Of a DNA stretch of 64,000 nucleotides, positions 8,333-16,216 are shown in pieces; position 1 is the stretch's first letter, and each line of letters begins with the position of its first letter. Origin of the DNA: Methanomicrobiaceae archaeon (GTDB lineage: Archaea; Halobacteriota; Methanomicrobia; Methanomicrobiales; Methanomicrobiaceae); contig JARVGI010000002.1 of the NCBI GenBank assembly GCA_029762625.1, positions 374,772 to 438,771 on the forward strand. Reading direction: 5' to 3'. Below the pieces are notes generated by a model. The model worked only from the letters and a program-made list of their open reading frames with translations, was not told the DNA's origin and did no database searches. The position numbers and the translations under genes were made by a program.

Positions 8333-9019
8333 ATGTGTCCCTTTTCCCGGGGTCCGGGTGCCAGAACACTGGCAGAACAAATCCTCAGACAGCCCCATCC
8401 CATGGAGACGCTCTTCACTATCCTGAAGGAGTTGCAGCCGGGAATGCGACGATGGTTTGCAAAATCAGCATATGCTGACATCGCAGGGCGGCATTTTACC
8501 GGAGTGACCATCGCCGACACGCTCTGGGCAGATATCTATCTTCCGGGAGATATCCTGGTGTTTTCCACTCGCACCCCGTCCATCGGCGATGTCATCGAAT
8601 ACGGGCTTCGGATCGAACGGGATGAGTATGAGACGCTCTTCGGCCTGGTCACCGCTCTCGATTTCCGGAACGGTATCGTCAGTGTCGTCGATCTCTATGA
8701 AAAGAATTGGGAGATGAACATCTCCCCGCGGCACGTGATCGCGGTGCTCGACCGGGTAATTACCTTTGGGACTGAGGAATGGGAGAGAATGGTGGATTTT
8801 TTCAGCATCGATGTGAGCAGACAGGAACTCATTCACCAGACCCGGATGAACATCGAATGCCTGGAAACCATCGAGCGGTTCTATAATAAGGAGGAAAACC
8901 TGAACAAGCTGAAACGACGTCTTGAAGCGATTGAAGCGAAGCCTGAACGGCGCAGGACCGGTCGCCATCAGGAGTGCCGGGAGCGATCCACATCCGGGAA
9001 TACCACCGGTCGTTTCTGA
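8333..9019 (+). CDS. Hypothetical protein with a possible S24/S26-like beta fold
   Basis: A 228-residue soluble protein I cannot assign firmly. Residues about 60-135 contain 'IYLPGDILVFSTRTPSIGDVIEYGLR' and a following strand-rich segment, reminiscent of the beta-rich fold of signal-peptidase/LexA-like (S24/S26) domains; I do not see a clear Ser-Lys dyad. The C-terminal 60 residues are helical and charged (KLKRRLEAIEAKPERRR). The ATG at 8333 fits leaderless transcription from the TATA at 8293-8306. An internal ATG at 8402 (METLFTILKELQ) is an alternative start. It stands alone next to kinases. Confidence 0.65.
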   Translation: MCPFSRGPGARTLAEQILRQPHPMETLFTILKELQPGMRRWFAKSAYADIAGRHFTGVTIADTLWADIYLPGDILVFSTRTPSIGDVIEYGLRIERDEYETLFGLVTALDFRNGIVSVVDLYEKNWEMNISPRHVIAVLDRVITFGTEEWERMVDFFSIDVSRQELIHQTRMNIECLETIERFYNKEENLNKLKRRLEAIEAKPERRRTGRHQECRERSTSGNTTGRF

Positions 9020-9229
9020 GCGAACCGCAGAACGTGCCGGCCGGTGGGAGATCCCGGCCCCGGCATCCTCTCGCTGTCAGGGGATAGTGTGCCGGGAAAC
9101 CGGAGGAGGTGATCATCGATGACCGGGTTCCCCGGTGCGCCGCGGTCACGCGAGACGGCCGCATTGGTGCCCGGGATGCAGCCGGCCACGGCCTGTATCC
9201 CGGGAATCAAACGTCACCTGCGGGTGAAC

Positions 9230-9793
9230 TCAGGCATCCCCAGCGCTTTCGCTCGTTTCCTGCTGGATCCGCTGCATCCACGCAGGGATCCGCACGCCCT
9301 CCCGGGGGTAAAAGTCTGCAACGTAGGGTTTTATATCGATGACCGGGCTCCCGTCGACGGCATCGATGCCGGCAACCTCCAGCACGTTTCCGCACCGCCT
9401 GCGGAGAGAAACGACGGTCATAAGCACCGGGTTTGGTCTGGCAGGGCTGCAGGTTGAGTAAATCCCCACCAGCGGATAGTCTTTCCTGCCCATGGGATGG
9501 ACCCTGCTGAGCCGGCGTCCCTTGTCGGGCACCCGGTGAGCCCAGTAGAGTACTGTGATATGGGAATACTCCTCGATGCCATCGAGAATATCGCCCCACT
9601 CCTCCTCGATGATGATCCTGGACAGATCCTCGCGCGAGGTGCGAATCTGTGTCATTGTGGTGGCGAGTTCTCCGCGCATGGCAAGCCCGTCATCCCCCGC
9701 CACCAGAAAGGGTTCTGCAATCGCGTTGCGGATCACACCCACGGGGTGCAGGAGAATCTCGTGGGGATATGGCTGGTTCTCGTGTGTGTGCAT
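9230..9793 (-). CDS. trmO: tRNA threonylcarbamoyladenosine methyltransferase (TrmO family)
   Basis: A 187-residue protein of the TrmO/YaeB/UPF0066 family, which uses S-adenosylmethionine to N6-methylate t6A37 in tRNAs. Family marks are the opening 'HPVGVIRNA', 'SHITVLYWAHRVP', the conserved 'PLVGIYSTCSPARPNPVLMTVVSL' stretch, and 'VAGIDAVDGSPVIDIKPYV'. The usual 'FATRSPxRPNPIG' motif appears here as YSTCSPARPNPV, the form seen in several methanogen members. The ATG at 9793 is preceded by a CA-rich leader, and the N-terminus MHTHENQ is not conserved, so the start is slightly uncertain. It is not obviously part of an operon. Confidence 0.88.
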   Translation of the reverse strand: MHTHENQPYPHEILLHPVGVIRNAIAEPFLVAGDDGLAMRGELATTMTQIRTSREDLSRIIIEEEWGDILDGIEEYSHITVLYWAHRVPDKGRRLSRVHPMGRKDYPLVGIYSTCSPARPNPVLMTVVSLRRRCGNVLEVAGIDAVDGSPVIDIKPYVADFYPREGVRIPAWMQRIQQETSESAGDA

Positions 9794-9859
9794 GGTTGTA
9801 CTCCGTGTGGTGACTACAAATGAGGGAGTATGGGATTCATACAGAAATCAATGATTGTA

Positions 9860-12583
9860 TTATTCATCGGTCACCGGACGCCCGCCACGGATCCGGCCGG
9901 ATCGGGGATCGATGGCCGTGCACGCGCCTGTGCCCCGAGATTTGCCGGCACGCCACTTCCCCTCGGGAATATGCAGTTCAAACCGTGCCCCCTCCCCTTC
10001 CACGCCGGTCTCATACATGGCAATGCCGGTGATGGCAAGGATCTCTCTTGACAGGAACAGGCCTTTGCCGGTATTTTTCCCCACGCCTTTCCTGAAGATT
10101 TCCTCCTTCTGGTCAACAGGAACACCCGGCCCGTCATCCTCCACGACAATGACGGCATCGCTGCCGTTGGGGCGGAACGTGACGGTGATTTCGGATACAG
10201 CCTCCCCGTGGCGAACTGCATTATCGAAGAGATTGAAAAAGACCTTCTCCAGCAGTGGATCGGCGAATATCTCGAGATTGCCGGCATCCACGTGAATGGC
10301 TATCCGGCCCGCGTCGAACGCCACTGCCGCCTGCAGGCCGGTATATCCCACCTCCTGCCACCGGGGCTCCTTCACACCGATTTTTTCGTAGATGCGTGCG
10401 AACTCGACGATATCCTGGATATTGTAAATCGCGGTCCGGATCCTGGAGAGGGCGTGGTCACGATCCGCGGGCTCGAAGGAGGGATCGGTGAGCATTTCGT
10501 AGTACAGGCGGGCCGCAGTCACCTGGTTGAGGATGTCGTGGCGGGTGATGCTGGAGAGCAGACCGAGTTTCCTGTTCGCATCACGCAGTGCCTCCTCCGA
10601 CCGCATCCGTTCGGTCACGTCGTGGACGGTGGCGAGCAGCACCACCTCCCCATGAAGCATAATCGGTTTGAGCAGGGTCTCGGTATAGATGGGGGTTCCA
10701 TCCCGGTGCGTGAACCGCCACGGGAAGCTTTGCGCCTCACCAGCCATCGCGGCATGTATCAGTTCCCGAGCCGCATCGACAGATTCCCTTCCGTCAGGCT
10801 GCTTTTCCGGTGAGAAATCTATCGGTGAAATCCCGATGATCTCCTCCTTCGTGTACCCGAACAGGCGTTCGATCTGCTCGTTGCAGTCGATGACCCTTTC
10901 GGTGAGAAGGATAATGGCGTCGCTCGAACTCTCAAAGACGGTACGGTACTTTGCCTCGCTCTCCTGCAGGTCGTTTTCGGTGTATCTTCGCCGGAGGGCA
11001 ACCGTCGCCTGGTGGAGAAACGCCTCGACGAGATCACGGTGATCCAGATCGCTGCCTTCGGGGAGCATGAGGGTTGCACAGGCGAAGAGATTATTCTGCC
11101 AATTAAACCCTGTGCCGAACATCCTGCCGAGGGAGCATTCTTGCTCGATACGTCGGCATTGTTCGTCCGGGCTAAACCCGAAGCTGGCACCTCGCAGCCC
11201 CCCGGGAATTTCCACCAGTGTGCCCGCCTTCATCTGTTCCGCTACCTCGGGTGGCACGGTGAAGGAGAGTCCAACCATATCGCCCTCAAGATCCCTGGTG
11301 AAGACTTCACGCTGTGCATCGGAAAGGCAGCAGGCCTGCACTGTCACCTTTGCGTGCGACAGATCCACCTTTGAGATGAAGCTGATGGAACCGGGCACGA
11401 TTTCGGCGAGCCGATCGCAGATGTACTGGTAGAGATCCAGTTCGGCGGGAAAATCCACGAAGTCGGTGGCCGACCCGGAGAGAAACTCCAGGTTACGGAT
11501 ATTCTCCTGCTGCCGCGCCTCAGCGCGCTTGCGGTCAGTGATGTCGATGATGCTGCCCCGGATGCCGGCAATCTGGTTGTCGCGGATGATGGGCCGGGTG
11601 AAGACGAGGGCCGGAAAGACCGTTCCGTCCTTCCGGATGGCTGTGTACTCGGCAGGCTCCGAAGCGCCTTCCTGAAGCGCCCTCTTCAGGTAGAGACGGG
11701 CCTGTTCGCGCCACTCGGGAGCGACCGTCTCTTCCACCCCGATCCCCTCTGCAACATCTTCCAAGGTAAACAGGAAGGTTTCCCGCGCGGTCCGGTTGGC
11801 GTAGTTTACCCGGAACGATCTATCGAACTCGAACACCGGGTGGGGCAGTGAATCGGTCAGCTCGCGGAACCGCTGCTCTGTCCTGCGGAGCGAATCAAGC
11901 TCCTCCTTGCGACCCGTGATATCGGTAATGGTGAAGACAGCGCTATCCCCGGGCAAAACCCCTGCTGAGATGAGAAGATCCTGGTGGGTGCCGTCCGCCT
12001 GCATGGTGCGCAGTTCATAGTCGCGTATGGTGCCGCGATCCTCAAGCAGTGCAAAAAACTCACCACATTCGGCAGCATCCTGCCAGATCTCATCGATGAG
12101 ATGCCCGTCCCTATCATGCTGCATGGCAGGGGGGCACTGGGCGTTCGATTCCAGAATCCGGTGATTTTTCAGGTTCACCAGGCTGATGCCGCTGCCGCTG
12201 TTGGCAAAGATGTTGCGGTATTTCAGCTCGTTCATCTTCAGCTCGCTGGAGATGTACGATGCCGCCACCCCGATGCTCACATAGGCGTAGAACTGCATGG
12301 TGGCAGGGATGAGTTCCACCATTGCCGGGTAGAAGACCGCGTAGCTGAGGATGATATAGCTGAATCCGATCAGGGTGGAGAGCAGGACCCCGCGCCGGGG
12401 AAACGCGTAGGCAACAAAAAGGACAGGAAAGTAGAGCAGATGGGCGAGGACGAAACTTGCCCCTCCGGAAAGGATATAGACGCTGGCTTCGGCAAACAGG
12501 ATGGTGAAGAAGATGATCACGAGGATGAGGTGATCGATTACTGTGTGCCGATTAAATAAACCGAACCCTGATGCGACACCCAT
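9860..12583 (-). CDS. Membrane-anchored multi-PAS histidine kinase
   Basis: A 907-residue kinase. Residues about 15-120 form four hydrophobic helices (from DHLILVIIFFTILFAEASVY onward), an integral-membrane sensor or anchor. There follow PAS domains at about 125-235, 240-360 and 560-680, with a GAF-like segment between about 370 and 550 ('SGSATDFVDFPAELDLYQYICDRL'). The kinase core has His682 in LSSITRHDILNQ, the N-box FFNLFDNAVRHG, VVEDDGPGVPVDQK and GKNTGKGLFLSR. Unlike its two relatives in the window it has no receiver domain. The last 30 residues are basic and low-complexity and not family-like. No output regulator adjoins it. Confidence 0.9.
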   Translation of the reverse strand: MGVASGFGLFNRHTVIDHLILVIIFFTILFAEASVYILSGGASFVLAHLLYFPVLFVAYAFPRRGVLLSTLIGFSYIILSYAVFYPAMVELIPATMQFYAYVSIGVAASYISSELKMNELKYRNIFANSGSGISLVNLKNHRILESNAQCPPAMQHDRDGHLIDEIWQDAAECGEFFALLEDRGTIRDYELRTMQADGTHQDLLISAGVLPGDSAVFTITDITGRKEELDSLRRTEQRFRELTDSLPHPVFEFDRSFRVNYANRTARETFLFTLEDVAEGIGVEETVAPEWREQARLYLKRALQEGASEPAEYTAIRKDGTVFPALVFTRPIIRDNQIAGIRGSIIDITDRKRAEARQQENIRNLEFLSGSATDFVDFPAELDLYQYICDRLAEIVPGSISFISKVDLSHAKVTVQACCLSDAQREVFTRDLEGDMVGLSFTVPPEVAEQMKAGTLVEIPGGLRGASFGFSPDEQCRRIEQECSLGRMFGTGFNWQNNLFACATLMLPEGSDLDHRDLVEAFLHQATVALRRRYTENDLQESEAKYRTVFESSSDAIILLTERVIDCNEQIERLFGYTKEEIIGISPIDFSPEKQPDGRESVDAARELIHAAMAGEAQSFPWRFTHRDGTPIYTETLLKPIMLHGEVVLLATVHDVTERMRSEEALRDANRKLGLLSSITRHDILNQVTAARLYYEMLTDPSFEPADRDHALSRIRTAIYNIQDIVEFARIYEKIGVKEPRWQEVGYTGLQAAVAFDAGRIAIHVDAGNLEIFADPLLEKVFFNLFDNAVRHGEAVSEITVTFRPNGSDAVIVVEDDGPGVPVDQKEEIFRKGVGKNTGKGLFLSREILAITGIAMYETGVEGEGARFELHIPEGKWRAGKSRGTGACTAIDPRSGRIRGGRPVTDE

Positions 12584-13109
12584 TCGTACTGATCTCTGCG
12601 CTGGAGCAGGATAATTACCTTATGATTCGTGTTTTGCACCATTCCTTCACGGATAGGGCAGGACAGGAGCGGAAATGTTCGGCATATCGGTGAGAGATAC
12701 CCTTTTATTCCCTTGCCGGCACTCCCTTTCCTTCGATTGGCGATACATGATCCCTGGTGCGCAGAGAGGGGACTACCAGATGATCCCTGCAGGTGAACAG
12801 GCGAGAGAAACTGCTCATATCCGGTGCAAATCGAGTCTTCATCCCCCAAATACAAGGTGTTGATGACGATTGCAAAGAGCTGTTCCTCCCGGGCGTATCG
12901 AAAATCGGACAATTCCCGGGGGCTGCTGCCCGGATACCCGCGCACCCCGGCAGCGTCTGGTGGACGGGCAGCAACGGTTCTTGCGCCACCAATCGCGGAA
13001 CGTCCGCGCCGATATGATCATTCAAAACCGCATTGTCACGGACACGAGAGTAGTTCGACAGGAGGGGCACAGGTAGCGTCAGGAGCAGGGGAATCGGCTT
13101 GCCGGCATA
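12584..13109. other. Intergenic region, about 525 bases, no recognised gene
   Basis: The stretch between the membrane kinase and the 13110 gene is less GC-rich than its flanks. Several overlapping frames of 60-135 codons are open on both strands, but no translation shows family motifs or a ribosome-binding site. I see no RNA gene. It may hold decayed coding sequence too degraded to name. Confidence 0.4.
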
Positions 13110-14717
13110 TCAGGACAATTCCCAGATTGATTGCCCTTTCTCTCCCAAATCGAGGCGGATATAGCCTTTTGCCGGGTTTGCATCCTCCGGGATGGAGTAA
13201 ATCAGGAATCCTTCGTACACCTCTTTTCTCTCGAGGGTGACGGATTCATAGGGCTGGCCGAGTTCCCTGACGTAGTGGTCCGGGTTGGAGTGGGTATAAT
13301 CCCCACCCTCGAGGATGAGAGTGAACTCTTCTGGCGGGGGGGTGGTGATGGTATCGGTTCCGTTGCCCCGAAATCCGAGGTGGGTGACATGCAGGACCAC
13401 GAACAGGAATTTTTCGGTGTATCCGGCATTGACACGTTCTGCAGTGCCATTTTTTTCGATGCTGTATCCCGACATGTTCTTGGAGTAGTCGATGATGACC
13501 GAGACGTCATTGGCACCGGATTCGTCACGGTAGGAAAAGGGCTCGCGGAGGGAGAGGGCCGAAGGATAGGGATCGGGCGGGGGAACGGTGCGGTCATGCT
13601 CCTCTATCTGTTCGGTATCGAGCATATGGTGTGCTGCGTTGATATGCTGCTCTCCCGACTTGAGGGAGGTTTCTGCTGCCTGAAAGTCGTCAGGATCCAG
13701 CGCCACCGCGCCCCGCCAGAGATATGAGCCGGCATCGCGGAAATTCTGCACCCCCTGCAGATACTCCTGCCTGGCCGGGTCGAGCGCTGGGTCCACCGGA
13801 AGCTCTTGCACGTGGGAAATCACGGCATCGGATTTTTTGATGAGTTCGTCGGCAAGGATCGCCGTCTCCTCGAAGTGCTCGTGGTGTATGCTTTCTGCAA
13901 TGCGGTCCTCGCTGGCGATCAGAAGCATCGTGGATTGGTGGAGATCGCCCTGCAGGGCTTCCCTGCCGAGGAGAAGAATCTCCTCCTCTTCTTCCGCCGT
14001 TGTTTTGGGTTTTTTGGGGGCGAGGGCACAGCCGGGATCTTCAAACCAGGCGATATCATCGGAGTGAATGTTCATCTCCGACCAGTCACCCGCACGGATA
14101 TAGCACCCCGCGTCCCCGACCTCTGGAAAACGTTCTGCATCTGCCGCATCGAGAGCCAGTTTCAGCCGCGGTTCCGCCTCCTCTGCTGTTTTATAGATGA
14201 TGGCCACGGTGCCGATGCGGTTTTCGAACTCGCGTGCGTACAGGGATTGTGCGATTCTGGTTGCGTCTGTTTCATGCCCCCAGAGGGTATTTTCCAGCGG
14301 TTCAAGGTCGTGGTCGTTGATGACGGTGACCTTGATCCCCCGGTCCCTCCCAAGGTGGGCGGGATTGGCAAGGTCTTCATCGGTGATGAGATCAAAGACC
14401 CCGATCTCGTAGCCGGTCATCTTCGTGACAGCCCCGTGAAATTCAGGCATGATCTCCAGAAACGCGGTGTGCACGGACTCATTGAGCGCGGCATCCTCGC
14501 GGCTTTCATTCTCCACGGGCGCTGTCTCCGACGCATTCCCGGTCAAATTGTTGAACTGTGTTATGAGGTCCGGGGAATCGAACGATACCTTCCGGGAAGA
14601 CCAGTGGGAATCGTTCACTGCACCAGGGATGCTCTGATTATCCACATGCGGCTGAAAATCTATGTTCCATGCGATCGGGACGAGGAAAAGGCATATGAAG
14701 AGCAGGGAGGCGGCCAT
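13110..14717 (-). CDS. Membrane-anchored hypothetical protein with C-terminal beta domain
   Basis: A 535-residue protein starting MAASLLFICLFLVPIAWN, a signal anchor, with the rest probably outside the cytoplasm. The middle (about 180-400) is acidic and helical, with a run of glutamates (TTAEEEEEILLL) and 'EEAEPRLKLALDAADAERFPEV'. The last roughly 120 residues look like a secreted beta-sandwich of DUF4352/telokin type ('KFLFVVLHVTHLGF', 'YEGFLIYSIPEDANPAKGYIRLD'). The ATG at 14717 is preferred over an in-frame start 24 codons upstream because the signal anchor then sits at the N-terminus. The function is unknown. N-glycosylation-type NxT/S sites are frequent near the N-terminus. Confidence 0.7.
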   Translation of the reverse strand: MAASLLFICLFLVPIAWNIDFQPHVDNQSIPGAVNDSHWSSRKVSFDSPDLITQFNNLTGNASETAPVENESREDAALNESVHTAFLEIMPEFHGAVTKMTGYEIGVFDLITDEDLANPAHLGRDRGIKVTVINDHDLEPLENTLWGHETDATRIAQSLYAREFENRIGTVAIIYKTAEEAEPRLKLALDAADAERFPEVGDAGCYIRAGDWSEMNIHSDDIAWFEDPGCALAPKKPKTTAEEEEEILLLGREALQGDLHQSTMLLIASEDRIAESIHHEHFEETAILADELIKKSDAVISHVQELPVDPALDPARQEYLQGVQNFRDAGSYLWRGAVALDPDDFQAAETSLKSGEQHINAAHHMLDTEQIEEHDRTVPPPDPYPSALSLREPFSYRDESGANDVSVIIDYSKNMSGYSIEKNGTAERVNAGYTEKFLFVVLHVTHLGFRGNGTDTITTPPPEEFTLILEGGDYTHSNPDHYVRELGQPYESVTLERKEVYEGFLIYSIPEDANPAKGYIRLDLGEKGQSIWELS

Positions 14718-14947
14718 ATCCTGCGATGCATGTGCTGTGGCGGTATGCGCACGGTGAGGGTGCGATTCCCTCTCTGTCCCACGTGTCATGGCGTATTGCG
14801 GGTGAACATCCCATCATCCATACCTACCCCGGGGAGCAAAACGCTGCCGGGAGTGCACCGATGAGAACATTCGCGCACACGATCAAATGCCAGTAGTTGC
14901 GCCGGAGAAAAGGTGGAGCATCCGGGATGCGGACGGTGCCCGGGTAT

Positions 14948-14968
14948 GGGTCCCCCTATGGGGGACCC
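14948..14968 (-). terminator. Perfect 9-bp hairpin downstream of tupA
   Basis: The inverted repeat gggtccccc-tat-gggggaccc lies 23 bases beyond the stop of the tungstate-binding protein gene. No U-run follows on the leftward strand, so termination activity is inferred only from the position and the stem strength; it could equally stabilise the 3' end. Confidence 0.4.
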
Positions 14969-14990
14969 CGCACTCGGGGTGTTGTTCGGC

Positions 14991-15944
14991 CTACATTGCG
15001 CTTTCGTTGGCAGGAGTGGCTGCCCCTTCGCTGGTACAGGTGCAGTTGAAAGGCGCTTCGCTGCATTCCGGCGGATAGAGCGGGGTGAAGAGTGCCTCAC
15101 CATACTGTTCCACGCCGAAATTGCCGATGAACTCCTTGGTATCATCCGAGATCAGCCATTCGATGAAGGCGTTTGCCTCCTCGAAGTTCACGCCCGGCAC
15201 GGTGTCCGGGTTCACGGCAATCGCGCTGTAGCGGTTGAGCAGGACGTCACCTTCGGTCACCAGCGGGACGAGATCGAGGTTTGCCTGGAAAGCAAGGAAA
15301 GTCCCCTTGTCGGTGAGCGTATAGGCGTTCTGCTCGTTGGCAAACGTCAGGGTCTCGCCCATACCGCTGCCGGTCTCAAGGTACCATGGACCGACGTCCC
15401 GGACATCCTCGGTGTAGTTGTAGCCTGCGGCTTCCCATAGTGTGATCTCGGCGTTGTGGGTCCCTGAGTTGTCACCGCGGGATGCGAAGGCCACGCCTTC
15501 GGTACCTGCCTGCCCTTCGTTATAGATCGTGGCAAGGGCCTCTTCGGGGCTCATGCCCTCGATCCCTGCAGGATCATCTGCAGGCCCGACAATCTCGAAG
15601 TAATTGTAGGCGAAACAGCGTGCATTGGTCCCGTAGCCGTCCGCAATGAACTGCTCTTCAAGTGGCGGTGAGTGGACCATCACCATGTCCGCATCCCCTC
15701 GTGATGCCGTCTCCAGGGCCTGCCCTGTTCCCTGTGCGGTGACGCGTACATCGATGTCGGTGATGTTCTCATACTGCATCTCAAGTTCTGCAAGCAAGCC
15801 TGTATCTTCCAGGCTTGTCGTGGTCGCTATAATGAGGACATTCTCATCTTCTGTCGGCAGGATCGCGGATACGGATACGATCCCTGCTGCCAGCAGAACC
15901 ATGACCAATGCCCCCACACACAAGATACTGTGCCTTCTGGTCAT
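14991..15944 (-). CDS. tupA: Tungstate ABC transporter substrate-binding protein
   Basis: A 317-residue exported binding protein. After an N-terminal signal (residues about 8-30) comes the TupA signature IIATTTSLEDTGLL, then 'TAQGTGQALETASRGDADMVMVHSP', 'FVSRGDNSGT'-like AFASRGDNSGTHNAE, and a C-terminal 'FGVEQYGEALFTPLYP'. These are hallmarks of the TupA/COG2998 family that binds tungstate (sometimes molybdate) for import. The ATG at 15944 is chosen because it immediately precedes the signal peptide and sits after a ggtggg ribosome-binding site. No tupB or tupC adjoins it, so the permease and ATPase must be elsewhere. The Cys-rich tail (ECSEAPFNCTCTSEG) is unusual. Confidence 0.88.
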   Translation of the reverse strand: MTRRHSILCVGALVMVLLAAGIVSVSAILPTEDENVLIIATTTSLEDTGLLAELEMQYENITDIDVRVTAQGTGQALETASRGDADMVMVHSPPLEEQFIADGYGTNARCFAYNYFEIVGPADDPAGIEGMSPEEALATIYNEGQAGTEGVAFASRGDNSGTHNAEITLWEAAGYNYTEDVRDVGPWYLETGSGMGETLTFANEQNAYTLTDKGTFLAFQANLDLVPLVTEGDVLLNRYSAIAVNPDTVPGVNFEEANAFIEWLISDDTKEFIGNFGVEQYGEALFTPLYPPECSEAPFNCTCTSEGAATPANESAM

Positions 15945-15970
15945 AGTATCCCACCAAAATATATTCAATA

Positions 15971-15980
15971 TTATAAAATG
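15971..15980 (-). promoter_or_regulatory. TATA box of tupA
   Basis: On the leftward strand this reads cattttataa, about 27-36 bases upstream of the tupA ATG at 15944, so a short-leader transcript is expected. The surrounding 40 bases are AT-rich. Confidence 0.5.
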
Positions 15981-16216
15981 CTTTTTATTAATGAAAGTTG
16001 TTTGATTGCCGCCGTGTATGCCTGTATCCGGCCGAATCGTTCGCGGGAACAGGGCAGCAGGCGCGCACCCGCGCACGGAACGAACAGATGAATCAGGTAG
16101 AGATGGTCCCTTGGATTTGAGATCCCTGGTGCACACGGGCGCCGGGATACTTCGAAGATTTTCGAAGTTTCCCACAGGTATTTTTGCTCACGTTCCCATG
16201 GTTCACTGGTGACAGA

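Noticed and set aside
12538-13070. Leftward frames in the 12.6-13.1 kb gap
   Set aside because: A segment such as YAREEQLFAIVINTLYLGDE looks plausible, but there is no start signal or family match and adjacent residues are low-quality; not enough to call a gene.
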